From positions 5,138,526 through 5,202,525 of the forward strand of contig NZ_CP075715.1 of NCBI RefSeq assembly GCF_024584805.1: DNA of 64,000 nt, given 5' to 3'. The DNA comes from Streptomyces sp. FIT100. Its GTDB lineage: Bacteria; Actinomycetota; Actinomycetes; Streptomycetales; Streptomycetaceae. Positions within the stretch are counted from its first letter, which is position 1; every line of letters begins with the position of its first letter. The position numbers and the translations under genes are program-made. Below the pieces are notes generated by a model. It saw nothing but the letters and a program-made list of their open reading frames with translations. It ran no database searches and was not told the origin of the DNA. Positions 50,338 to 61,441 of the stretch are shown here, one piece after another.

Positions 50338-52032
50338 ATGACGGATACGGTCACCCGTGACACCGAGGCGGCGACGCCGTCGCCCAAGCGCAGCTATGCG
50401 AAGCTCGCCGCCGACGAGAGCCGCGAGGACTACTCGCTCCGCTACGCCCCGCACTCCTTCAGACGCTGGTCGCCCTCGACGGTCGCGGGCACGGCGCTCG
50501 GCGGGATCGCCTATCTGGCCGACTTCGCGATCGGTGCGTCGATCGTCTTCGCCTACGGTTTCACCAGCGGGCTCGCCTCGATCCTCACCGCCGCAGTGAT
50601 CATCTTCCTGACGGGCATTCCGATCGCCCGGGCCTGTGCGACCTCCGGCCTGGACATGGACCTCGTCACGCGCGGCGCCGGCTTCGGCTACTTCGGCTCG
50701 ACCCTGACCTCCCTCATCTATGCCTCCTTCACCTTCATCTTCTTCGCCCTCGAAGGCTCGATCATGGCCCAGGCCATGCACCAGGCCGTCGGACTGCCGC
50801 TGGAGATCGGCTATCTGGTCACGACGCTGATCGTCATCCCGATCGTGTTCAAGGGCATGGGCGCGCTCGCCAAGGTGCAGGCATGGACCCAGCCGGTCTG
50901 GATCGTCGGGATGGTCCTGCCGTTCGTGGTGCTTGCCTTCGAAGCGCCCGACGCATGGGGCGCGTTCGCGTCGTTCGGCGGCACGGAGGGGGCGGGTTCG
51001 GGCTTCTCGTGGAACGGCTTCGGGCTCGGCACCGGCGTGGCCCTGTCGCTGATCGCCCAGATCGGCGAGCAGGCCGACTACCTCCGCTTCATGCCGGCCA
51101 GGACCGAGCAGAACAGGCGTCGTTGGAACCTCGCCGTGCTGGCGGCGGGGCCCGGCTGGGTGATCATCGGCGCGGTGAAGCAGCTCGGTGGCGCCTTCCT
51201 CGCCTTCGTCGCACTGGAGGCGGTGGGCACGACGCATGCGCTGGAGCCGATCGCCCCGCAGCTCGAGGCGCTCAAGCCCTGGCTCGGCTCGGTGGCCCTG
51301 CCGGCCGCGGCGCTCTTCGTGATCGTCTCGCAGATCAAGATCAATGTGACCAACGCCTACAGCGGTTCGCTGTCCTGGTCCAACTTCTTCTCCCGCATCA
51401 CCCACAGGCACCCGGGCCGGGTCTGGTACATCTTCCTCAACCTCGCCATCGCACTGACGCTGATGGAGATGAACATGTTCGCCGCGCTCGGCAAGCTGCT
51501 GGGCTTCTACTCGAACGTGGGCATCGCCTGGATCGCCGCCGTCGCCGCCGACCTCGTCATCAACAAGCACATCGGCCTCAGCCCGCCGTACATCGAGTTC
51601 AAGCGCGCCTATCTGTACGCCGTCAACCCGGCCGGCTTCGGCGCCATGGTCATCGCCTCGACCGTCTCGATCCTCGCCTTCTTCGGCGCCTTCGGGCAGT
51701 ACGCCGAAGCCTTCTCCACCTTCATCGCGGCCGGACTGGCGCTGGTCCTTTGCCCGTTGATCGCCTGGGGGACGAAGGGCAGGTACTACCTGGCCCGTCC
51801 GAACCCCGTGAACGGCCCGGACGCCGTCGTCGAGGACGTCACCGCCACCCACACCTGCGCGGTCTGCGAGACGGCCTACGAGCTGCCGGACATCGCCGAC
51901 TGCCCGGTCCGGTCAGGGCCGATCTGCTCGCTGTGCTGCTCTCTCGACGCGGACTGCGGCGACATCTGCCGCAAGGACCCCGGGGCCGCCGGGCCGGTAC
52001 TGATGCCGGTGCCGACCGTACGCACGGGCTGA
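50338..52032 (+). CDS. NCS1-family cytosine/purine permease with C-terminal cysteine cluster
   Basis: 564 residues from ATG 50338 (ACAGGA upstream). About 12 membrane helices; FRRWSPSTVAGTALGGIAYL and RFMPARTEQNRRRWN are typical of NCS1 (CodB-like) transporters of cytosine, purines, allantoin or related compounds. Unusually, residues 507-544 contain eight cysteines (CAVC, ADCPVR, ICSLCCSLDADC, ICRK), a probable metal-binding or redox module absent from ordinary permeases. The tail ends with a short Pro/Val segment. It seems to be monocistronic and preceded by repeats; substrate unknown. Confidence 0.88.
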   Translation: MTDTVTRDTEAATPSPKRSYAKLAADESREDYSLRYAPHSFRRWSPSTVAGTALGGIAYLADFAIGASIVFAYGFTSGLASILTAAVIIFLTGIPIARACATSGLDMDLVTRGAGFGYFGSTLTSLIYASFTFIFFALEGSIMAQAMHQAVGLPLEIGYLVTTLIVIPIVFKGMGALAKVQAWTQPVWIVGMVLPFVVLAFEAPDAWGAFASFGGTEGAGSGFSWNGFGLGTGVALSLIAQIGEQADYLRFMPARTEQNRRRWNLAVLAAGPGWVIIGAVKQLGGAFLAFVALEAVGTTHALEPIAPQLEALKPWLGSVALPAAALFVIVSQIKINVTNAYSGSLSWSNFFSRITHRHPGRVWYIFLNLAIALTLMEMNMFAALGKLLGFYSNVGIAWIAAVAADLVINKHIGLSPPYIEFKRAYLYAVNPAGFGAMVIASTVSILAFFGAFGQYAEAFSTFIAAGLALVLCPLIAWGTKGRYYLARPNPVNGPDAVVEDVTATHTCAVCETAYELPDIADCPVRSGPICSLCCSLDADCGDICRKDPGAAGPVLMPVPTVRTG

Positions 52033-52065
52033 CGTCCGCCGACGGTCGGCGGCTACGGCCGGCAA

Positions 52066-52093
52066 GGGGGCGCAGCCAGCCATGCGCGCCCCC
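52066..52093 (+). terminator. Hairpin after the NCS1 permease gene
   Basis: GGGGGCGC (52066-52073) pairs with GCGCCCCC (52086-52093), 12-base loop. Confidence 0.6.
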
Positions 52094-52242
52094 CTCCGGT
52101 GTCAGGGTTACTGGCCGGAAGCGTATCTCTTTGTGAAAACCCGTATCCGCTGAGTAAATGTCAGGCGTAAGCTCAGGCATATGCAGACTGCGGTTTCCTG
52201 GCGATCGTTAGAGATATGCGGGTCGGCGGCGGGAGGGGCGCG

Positions 52243-52425
52243 ATGAGCGACGGCGTTGCGGAGCTGCCCTGGCTGGTGATCCGTCAGGACGACAACGGCA
52301 ACCGCTATCGCGTCGGCAGGTACGCCACCGAGGACGAGGCCCGGAAGGTCGCCGCCGGGCTCGACGCCCGCGGCCACAAGCAGCTCTACTGGGTGGAACA
52401 CCTCGGGCAGACCGCCTCCTCCTGA
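52243..52425 (+). CDS. Small SPOR domain-like protein
   Basis: 60 residues from ATG 52243 after GGGAGGGG. LPWLVIRQDDNGNRYRVGRY and EDEARKVAAGLDARGHKQLY read as a single SPOR-like repeat without signal peptide or membrane helix. SPOR domains bind denuded peptidoglycan in other proteins, but a cytoplasmic 60-residue version probably has another role. Adjacent to the Nudix gene, 34 bases apart, with a separate leaderless promoter between them. Confidence 0.7.
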   Translation: MSDGVAELPWLVIRQDDNGNRYRVGRYATEDEARKVAAGLDARGHKQLYWVEHLGQTASS

Positions 52426-52446
52426 GGCCGGGCCTCCCCGGCGGGT

Positions 52447-52452
52447 TACGCT
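52447..52452 (+). promoter_or_regulatory. -10 box for the Nudix gene, leaderless start
   Basis: TACGCT, seven bases before the ATG at 52460. Confidence 0.6.
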
Positions 52453-52459
52453 CCGGCGC

Positions 52460-52900
52460 ATGACAGATCGCGTGACCGCCAGGGTCGTGGTGGCCGGGGC
52501 CGTGTACGACCAGGGGCGCCTGCTCGCCGCACGCCGGAGCGCCCCGCCCGCGCTGGCGGGCGGTTGGGAGCTGCCGGGCGGAAAGCTGGAGCCCGGCGAG
52601 ACCCCCGAGCAGGCGCTCGTGCGGGAGCTGCGCGAGGAGCTCGGCGTCGAGGCGGAGCCGGTCGAGCGAGTGCCGGGGGAGTGGCCGCTGGGCCCCGGCT
52701 ATGTGCTCCAGGTGTGGACGGCCCGGCTGGTCTCCGGCGAGCCGCGCCCGCTGGAGGACCACGACGAGCTGCGCTGGCTGGCCGCCGATGAACTGGACTC
52801 GGTGGAGTGGCTCCCCCAGGACCGTCCGGCGGTCGAGGCCGCGGCGCGGCGGATCGCTCCGGGGCCGTCCGGCTCCGGCGGGGTCGCCGGACACCGCTGA
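52460..52900 (+). CDS. Nudix hydrolase, MutT/CTP pyrophosphatase-like
   Basis: 146 residues. The Nudix box is complete: GGKLEPGETPEQ then ALVRELREELGV with Glu residues for Mg2+. LLAARRSAPPALAGGWELPG and the DHDELRWLAADEL segment match (d)CTP or 8-oxo-dGTP hydrolases of the MutT/NudG type. It probably sanitises the nucleotide pool. Leaderless start. A GCCCGC hexanucleotide repeat begins six bases after the stop. Confidence 0.9.
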   Translation: MTDRVTARVVVAGAVYDQGRLLAARRSAPPALAGGWELPGGKLEPGETPEQALVRELREELGVEAEPVERVPGEWPLGPGYVLQVWTARLVSGEPRPLEDHDELRWLAADELDSVEWLPQDRPAVEAAARRIAPGPSGSGGVAGHR

Positions 52901-53204
<304 letters not shown>

Positions 53205-53633
53205 GTGATCGGAGTGATCGACACCGACGGTGACGTCGCCGAGTGGACCTTCCCCGCCGAGCCCGACGCCGTGCGCACCGCACGCCATGTCGTCCGTGAC
53301 GCCCTGCGGGCCTGGGAGCTGGACACCTCGCTCGGTGATCTGACGGTGCTGCTGGTCAGCGAGCTCGTGACCAACTCCCTTCGGTACACATCGGGCCCCA
53401 TCGGGGTCCGTCTCGTCCGGCTGAATCTCGACGGTGCCTCCCCGCCGCCCGTCCCCGCACTGCTGGTGGAGGTGTCCGATCCGCTGCCGGATCCGCCCCG
53501 CGAGCGTCCCGCCGGACCCGACGACGAAGGCGGGCGCGGGATCCAGCTCGTGGCCTGCGCGGCCAGACGATGGGGCACTCGCCGAGGCCGAAGCGGCAAG
53601 ACCGTGTGGTTCGAGCTGCCTCTGCCTGGTTAG
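53205..53633 (+). CDS. RsbW-like ATP-binding protein (anti-sigma factor type kinase)
   Basis: About 142 residues; start at GTG 53205 or 53214, neither with a convincing ribosome site. A single HATPase_c_2 domain: EWTFPAEPDAVRTARHVVRD, LLVSELVTNSLRYTSGP (N box), DEGGRGIQLV (G box) and GKTVWFELPLPG. These small kinases bind sigma factors or antagonists in streptomycetes. The SpoIIE-type phosphatase follows 160 bases downstream in the same direction, so both may act in one partner-switching circuit. Confidence 0.82.
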   Translation: MIGVIDTDGDVAEWTFPAEPDAVRTARHVVRDALRAWELDTSLGDLTVLLVSELVTNSLRYTSGPIGVRLVRLNLDGASPPPVPALLVEVSDPLPDPPRERPAGPDDEGGRGIQLVACAARRWGTRRGRSGKTVWFELPLPG

Positions 53634-53792
53634 GAGTGTGAAGGGACAACGATCACCGCGCTGATCACCGCGTTCTCGGCTCAAAATGAACGAGACCGCT
53701 CTGTGATCGTGAACGCCGTGTCGCCAGGGGCCGTAGTGCTGAATACTGCGGGCATGGCCGGTCCGGTGCGGTGAGCTGGAGGGGACGGTCGC

Positions 53793-56453
<2,661 letters not shown>

Positions 56454-56491
56454 TCCGGGGCCCGGCGGCACGGTCTGCCGGGGCCGCCCTG

Positions 56492-57202
56492 TCAGGCGGA
56501 CTTGAGGGCCGCCAGGCGCGCCTCGATCTCCGCGCTGTCGCCGAGGGCGTCCAGTTGCTCGAACTGGGCGTCCAGCGACGAGGCGGCGAGCTCCTCCTTG
56601 CCCATCGCCTTCGCCTCCTCGCGGCGCACCTTGTCCTCGAAGCGGTTCAGGTCGCTCGTCGGGTCCAGCACATTGATGTTCTTCACCGCGTCCATCATCT
56701 GGTTCTGCGCCTGGGCGGACCTGGCCCTGGCCACCAGCTCGTCCCGCTTCGCCTGCAACTCGCCGAGCTTGGCCTTCATCTGGTCCAGGCCGGACTTGAG
56801 CTTGTCCACGACCTGGGTCTGTGCGGCGATCGTCGGCTCCGCCGTCTTCGCCTCCCGCTCCGACTGCAACTGCCGCTGGAGCGCCACCTTCGCGAGATTG
56901 TCGAACGTGTCGGCCTCCTCGCCCTTCCCGGCCGTCCGCAGCTCGTCGGCCTTCCGGCTCGCCGCCAGCGCCTTGCCGCCCCACTCCCCGGCAGCCTCGA
57001 CGTCCTCCTTGTGGTCCTGCTCCATCAGGCGCAGATTGCCGATGGTGCTCGCGACGGCCTGCTCCGCCTCCGCGATGTTGTTCGTGTAATCCCTGATCAG
57101 CTGGTCGAGCATCTTCTGGGGATCCTCGGCCTGGTCCAGGAGCGCGTTGATGTTGGCCTTCGCCAGCTGGGCGACTCGGCCGAGAATGGTCTGCTTGGTC
57201 AT
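56492..57202 (-). CDS. pspA: PspA/IM30 family protein
   Basis: 236 residues, nearly all helical. N-terminal MTKQTILGRVAQLAKANINAL is the amphipathic membrane-binding helix, ILDQAEDPQKMLDQLIRDY follows in the family order, and the rest is a long coiled coil (QSEREAKTAEPTIAAQTQVV). PspA oligomers bind damaged membranes and support proton motive force. GAAGGAGAAA precedes the ATG. The TPM-domain gene lies 32 bases upstream on the same strand and forms an operon. Confidence 0.92.
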   Translation of the reverse strand: MTKQTILGRVAQLAKANINALLDQAEDPQKMLDQLIRDYTNNIAEAEQAVASTIGNLRLMEQDHKEDVEAAGEWGGKALAASRKADELRTAGKGEEADTFDNLAKVALQRQLQSEREAKTAEPTIAAQTQVVDKLKSGLDQMKAKLGELQAKRDELVARARSAQAQNQMMDAVKNINVLDPTSDLNRFEDKVRREEAKAMGKEELAASSLDAQFEQLDALGDSAEIEARLAALKSA

Positions 57203-57234
57203 GGCATTTCTCCTTGCCTAGGAAGACAACCGCG

Positions 57235-59355
57235 TCAGAAACGGCCACCGCCGCCCAGTCGGCCGCGCGTGCCGCCGCCGCCGAAACTGCCAGGACCGCC
57301 GCCGAAACCGCCGCCCCCCATACCCCCGCCCCTACCTCCGCCGAAGCCTCCGCCCCCTCTGTGCCCGCCTCCGCCGCCGAACAGGCCGCCGAGGATGATC
57401 CCGCCGAGCACGGCGCCGCCGAGCCCGCCTCCACCTCCTTGTGCACCGCCCGGCCCGAAGGGGTTCCCGTACGACCGGACGTCCCGCTCCGCGAGGCTCT
57501 GCGCCTCCCGTGCGAGCGCGTCCGCCTGCTGCACCTCGATCAGCGCACCCTGCGCCTCGTCCACCTCCGCGAGCTCCCGCGACCGCTCCAGCCGCCGCTG
57601 CGCCTCTGCCAGGCGGGTCCGGGCGTGGGCCCCGACCGCTCCGCGATGGGTCATGACGAAGTCCTCCGCCGCGCCGATCGTCGAGCTCGCGGTGAGGGTG
57701 GCCTGGGCCAGCAGCGCCCGGGAGCGCCGTGCCCCCTCCTCGCGCTCCCGTGCGCCCGCCAGGGCCTCGTCCAGGGCCGAGTCCGCCTCCTCGACCCGGC
57801 GCAGTGTGTCGATCGGGTCGTACGGCCCGGCCTCGACGGTGCGCCGGACCTCGGCCACCACCGTCTCCGCGCGGGCGATCCGGCCCTGAAGATCTGCTGT
57901 GGACACCCCCTGCGCCGTGCCCTTCAGCAGCCCGCGCGCGTCTGCCAGGTCCGTCTCCGTCTCGGTGAGGGCGCCCGGCAGCTTTCCCGCCGCCTCCGCG
58001 AGCTCCTGCGCACGCCGGTCGACCGCGTCGATGAGCCGGCCCGCCTGGTCGACCGCGCCCTCCGTGGCGCGGATGTGCACCGCCGCCGCGGCGTTGTCGC
58101 CCGTCCCGGTGGACTGCCGTGCCTGCTCCAGTGTGGTGGACGCGAAGAGCAGCCGCTCCTTCGCCTGCGCCACGTCGTTCAGGACGGGTGCGGCGGCCGA
58201 GTCCGCGTACCGCTCGCGCATGACCGTGAGCGTCGCCTCCGCCGTGCCGACCCGTCCGTTCAGCTCCTGGTAGGCGGATTCGGCCGCGGCGAGGGCCTGG
58301 GGTGCGTTCTCCTCCATCGCGCGCAGCCGGTCGAAGTCCTCCGTCTCCGCGTCCAGCCGCCGATCGGCCTCCGTGCAGCGGGCGACGATCTCGTCCAGCA
58401 TGCGCCGCCGGGTCGCGTCGTCCTCCGGAAACGCGTCGTCGAGGGCCTGCCGCAGCCGGAAGGCCGTCGTCAGCTCTCCCTGCGCGTGCGCCACGGCCTC
58501 CGTGAAGGGCTTCGCGGCCTCCTCGCCGAACTGCGCCGTCGCGAACCCGAGTTCCTCCCTGCTGGTGCGCAGGGCGTCGTCCGTCTGCACGAGCAGGTGC
58601 TTGGCCTGTGCGTCCAGCAGGTCCAGATCGGGCAGCTCCTTCGCCTGCCCCGGTGCCGGAGCGGGCTCCTGCGGCCGGCCCCAGCCCTGCCCGCCGCGCG
58701 GGGTCGTACCGCTCGTGGCCCGGCGCCTGCGCCGGCTGTAGGCGTACGCCGCCACGGCGCCGGCCCCGCCCAGCACGGCCACCGGCAGGATCAGATCGGT
58801 GCCGGAGGCGCTCTCCTCGCCGCCGCCCGGGTCGGCGGCTCCGGGGGTGATGGTGGGCGTCGGGACCGGCCGCCCGGCGAGGACGGCGTCGTAGCCGTTC
58901 GCGGCGCCGATGGCGGCGCCCGCCCAGTCGTTCTTCCGCAGCGCCGGCTCGATCGCCGTCTGCGCGACGTCCTCGAGCTGCGTCTGCGTGAGCCGGCCGG
59001 ACGGATCGGCCGTGTACGCGTACTGCCGGTCGCGGGTGGCGACCGCGAGCAGTACGTCGTTGCTGCCGAGGCCGTTCTTGGCCGCGGTCGCGTCGGCCCA
59101 GCTCTGTGCCGAGCGGCCGGAGAAGTCGCGCACGTACACGACGAACAGCTGGATGCGCTGGTCGTCGTAGAGCCGGTCGAGGGCCTGGGTGACCTGGCCC
59201 TTCTGGTCGCCGAGCGCGTCGACGCGGTCGGTGATCTGGCCCTCGCGGGAGAGCTGGACCGGATCCTCGGCCTGTGCGCCCTGGGCAGCGGGCACGATGA
59301 GCCACCATGCCGCCACCAGCACGGCGAGCAGGACCCGGGTGGCGATTCGTGTCAC
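57235..59355 (-). CDS. TPM-domain membrane protein with coiled coil and glycine-rich tail
   Basis: 706 residues. Signal peptide (MTRIATRVLLAVLVAAWWLI), extracytoplasmic TPM domain (about 35-165: ITDRVDALGDQKGQVTQALD, IQLFVVYVRDFSG, NDVLLAVATRDRQYAY), one membrane helix near 185-205 and a long cytoplasmic coiled coil (about 245-640). The last 70 residues are almost pure Gly with Arg/Phe (GGGGFGGGRGGGMGGGGFGG). TPM proteins share operons with PspA and may assist envelope or photosystem repair; the function is unknown here. Confidence 0.86.
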   Translation of the reverse strand: MTRIATRVLLAVLVAAWWLIVPAAQGAQAEDPVQLSREGQITDRVDALGDQKGQVTQALDRLYDDQRIQLFVVYVRDFSGRSAQSWADATAAKNGLGSNDVLLAVATRDRQYAYTADPSGRLTQTQLEDVAQTAIEPALRKNDWAGAAIGAANGYDAVLAGRPVPTPTITPGAADPGGGEESASGTDLILPVAVLGGAGAVAAYAYSRRRRRATSGTTPRGGQGWGRPQEPAPAPGQAKELPDLDLLDAQAKHLLVQTDDALRTSREELGFATAQFGEEAAKPFTEAVAHAQGELTTAFRLRQALDDAFPEDDATRRRMLDEIVARCTEADRRLDAETEDFDRLRAMEENAPQALAAAESAYQELNGRVGTAEATLTVMRERYADSAAAPVLNDVAQAKERLLFASTTLEQARQSTGTGDNAAAAVHIRATEGAVDQAGRLIDAVDRRAQELAEAAGKLPGALTETETDLADARGLLKGTAQGVSTADLQGRIARAETVVAEVRRTVEAGPYDPIDTLRRVEEADSALDEALAGAREREEGARRSRALLAQATLTASSTIGAAEDFVMTHRGAVGAHARTRLAEAQRRLERSRELAEVDEAQGALIEVQQADALAREAQSLAERDVRSYGNPFGPGGAQGGGGGLGGAVLGGIILGGLFGGGGGHRGGGGFGGGRGGGMGGGGFGGGPGSFGGGGTRGRLGGGGRF

Positions 59356-59434
59356 GTTTGGGAGGCTATGTCCGCCACCCGGCCTTCGCGACCGGACGAC
59401 TCCCCGGCCCGGCCACCCTGACCGTCGAATCCCC

Positions 59435-59449
59435 GGAATTCAGAATTCC
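59435..59449. promoter_or_regulatory. Palindrome between TPM and methyltransferase genes
   Basis: GGAATTC-A-GAATTCC, a perfect AT-containing palindrome in the 236-base divergent intergenic region, unusual for the surrounding composition. Possible operator. Confidence 0.45.
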
Positions 59450-59591
59450 CCGGGTTCCCCTCCTGGGTATCGCCTAGGAGGCGGCTGTGTCCTAGCCTTC
59501 GGGGACCGGAGTCCCACGTCGCCCGAGAGGGCGCCGGGCTCCGCCCCGTCGACCTTCCCCCGTTCGCCCCCTCCCAGGGAATTACGGAGCT

Positions 59592-60497
59592 ATGCGACCA
59601 CTGCTGACCAGCACTGCGGCCCGAAAAGCGCTGCGCCCGATCGCCGACCTCATCGACCAGCGCATCGCGAGAGGCGTCCGGGCCGCCAACAGCGAACTGC
59701 TCGGCGAGCTCGCGGCACTGCGGAGACGACAGCGGTCCATGGAACTGCTGCTCGACAGCACCGGGCGCGGGAACCCCCGGATGCCCATCCCGGCGCACCT
59801 GGAGAAACTGATCTCCGAGATCGTGCGCACGACGGGAGACGACGCCGCCAACGCGGAGCGCAACGTGGCGCAGGCGTACCGCACGCTCGTCGCCATGGAG
59901 GCCCTCGGCGTCGGCCGCGTGGCGGGCGGCACCATGAACATCTGCGGCAAGCTGGCCACCGTCCCGCTGCTCGACCCGCCGAACGACGAGATCCTGGAGA
60001 TCGGCACCCTCTACGGGATGTTCTCCGCAGCACTGCTGCGCATGATGGAGCGCGCCGGGCGCGACCCGCACCTCACCATCGTGGACCCGCTCGGCGGCTC
60101 CCAGCTCCAGCCCGGCGCCTTCATGCCCCCCGACCCCACCGGTACGCCGGTCGGTGAGCCCGCCGTGCGCAGCAACCTCGCCCTGGCCGGAGCCGCCGGC
60201 GCCGCCGCCCGCGTCCAGCAGGGCTTCTCCGAGGACCCCGCCGTCCGCGCGGCCGTCTCCGACCGCAGCTACGGGGTCGTCATCGTGGACGGCGACCACT
60301 CCGAGGCGGGCGTCACCGCCGACCTCGACTGGGTGGAGCAGATCATCGCCCCGGGCGGCATCGTCGTCCTGGACGACTACGGCGACACCAAGTGGCCGGG
60401 CGTCCGGGACGCGGTGGAGAAGCACCTCGCGGGCGACAGCCGGCTGACGTTCCTCGGCCGGACGGCGACGTCCGGCTACCTCCGCGCCGAGAAGTAG
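59592..60497 (+). CDS. Class I SAM-dependent methyltransferase
   Basis: 301 residues. Motif I is EILEIGTLYGMFSAALLRMM (a variant of ExGxxxG), followed by LTIVDPLGG, and GVVIVDGDHSEAGVTADLDW, where Asp and His bind in Methyltransf_24-type enzymes; LDDYGDTKWPGVRDAVEK is also typical. The N-terminal 90 residues are helical. The substrate cannot be inferred. No ribosome site better than ACGGAG is visible before the ATG at 59592. Faces the sdhB gene across two hairpins. Confidence 0.82.
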   Translation: MRPLLTSTAARKALRPIADLIDQRIARGVRAANSELLGELAALRRRQRSMELLLDSTGRGNPRMPIPAHLEKLISEIVRTTGDDAANAERNVAQAYRTLVAMEALGVGRVAGGTMNICGKLATVPLLDPPNDEILEIGTLYGMFSAALLRMMERAGRDPHLTIVDPLGGSQLQPGAFMPPDPTGTPVGEPAVRSNLALAGAAGAAARVQQGFSEDPAVRAAVSDRSYGVVIVDGDHSEAGVTADLDWVEQIIAPGGIVVLDDYGDTKWPGVRDAVEKHLAGDSRLTFLGRTATSGYLRAEK

Positions 60498-60526
60498 CGG
60501 GCCGCAGCGGCCGGGACGTACGAGAA

Positions 60527-60616
60527 GCGGTGGAAGGGACCGGCAGGACCCTTCCACCGCGGTCCCGAGGACCGGGCTGCGCCCGGCCAGGCAAGTGTGC
60601 CGGGCCGGGCGCAGCC
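60527..60616. terminator. Two terminator hairpins between methyltransferase and sdhB genes
   Basis: First stem GCGGTGGAAGGG (60527-60538) with 60549-60560; second stem GGCTGCGCCCGGCC (60575-60588) with 60603-60616. Both perfect, one likely for each convergent gene. Confidence 0.8.
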
Positions 60617-60663
60617 GTCTGCCGCAGCCGTCTGCCGCGGTCGTCTGTCGCGGTCGTGCCGTC
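60611..60663 (-). repeat. 13-bp tandem repeats at the sdhB 3' end
   Basis: GCAGCCGTCTGCC at 60611 and 60624 (identical), GCGGTCGTCTGTC at 60637 and a decayed fourth copy ending at the sdhB stop codon (60662-60664). Confidence 0.8.
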
Positions 60664-61441
60664 AGGAATCCGTCGGAGTGCGCCGCCGGATCTTGCTGCC
60701 CAGCCACACCAGCGGGTCGTACTTGCGGTCCACCGCCCGCTCCTTCAGCGGGATCAGGGCGTTGTCCGTGATCTTGATCTGCTCGGGGCAGACCTCGGTG
60801 CAGCACTTGGTGATGTTGCAGTAGCCCAGACCGTGCTCGTCCTGGGCCGTGCGCTTGCGGTCGAGGCCGGTCTCGGCGGCCGCGTCCAGGGGATGCATGT
60901 CCAGCTCGGCGACGCGCATCAGGAAGCGGGGGCCGGCGAAGGCCGTCTTGTTCTCCTCGTGGTCACGCACCACATGGCAGGTGTCCTGGCACAGGAAGCA
61001 CTCGATGCACTTGCGGAACTCCTGCGAGCGGTCCACATCGACCTGCTGCATGCGGTACTCGCCCGCGGCGAGCCCCGGCGGCGGGACGAACGACGGCACC
61101 TCACGCGCCTTCGCGTAGTTGAAGGACACGTCGGTGACGAGGTCGCGCATCACCGGGAAGGCCCGCAGCGGCGTGACCGTGATCGTCTCCTCGCGGGAGA
61201 AGACCGACATCCGGGTCATGCACATCAGCCGCGGACGGCCGTTGATCTCGGCGCTGCACGAGCCGCACTTGCCCGCCTTGCAGTTCCAGCGCACCGCGAG
61301 ATCGGGGGCCTGGGTGGCCTGGAGCCGGTGGATGATGTCGAGGACGACCTCCCCGTCGTGGACCTCGACCGTGAAGTCCCGGAGATCGCCCCCGTCCTGG
61401 TCACCCCGCCAGACCCTGAACCGAGCGTCGTACGTGCTCAT
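60662..61441 (-). CDS. sdhB: Succinate dehydrogenase/fumarate reductase iron-sulfur subunit (Sdh1 type)
   Basis: 259 residues from ATG 61441, overlapping the sdhA stop as ATGA. 2Fe-2S cysteines are in CKAGKCGSCSAEING; cluster-binding cysteines of the C-terminal domain are in RKCIECFLCQDTC and TKCCTEVCPEQIK. The gene order anchor-flavoprotein-FeS and the sequence match the mycobacterial Sdh1 (Rv0249c-Rv0247c) type, not the canonical four-subunit enzyme. It passes electrons from the flavoprotein to the membrane subunit. Confidence 0.95.
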   Translation of the reverse strand: MSTYDARFRVWRGDQDGGDLRDFTVEVHDGEVVLDIIHRLQATQAPDLAVRWNCKAGKCGSCSAEINGRPRLMCMTRMSVFSREETITVTPLRAFPVMRDLVTDVSFNYAKAREVPSFVPPPGLAAGEYRMQQVDVDRSQEFRKCIECFLCQDTCHVVRDHEENKTAFAGPRFLMRVAELDMHPLDAAAETGLDRKRTAQDEHGLGYCNITKCCTEVCPEQIKITDNALIPLKERAVDRKYDPLVWLGSKIRRRTPTDS

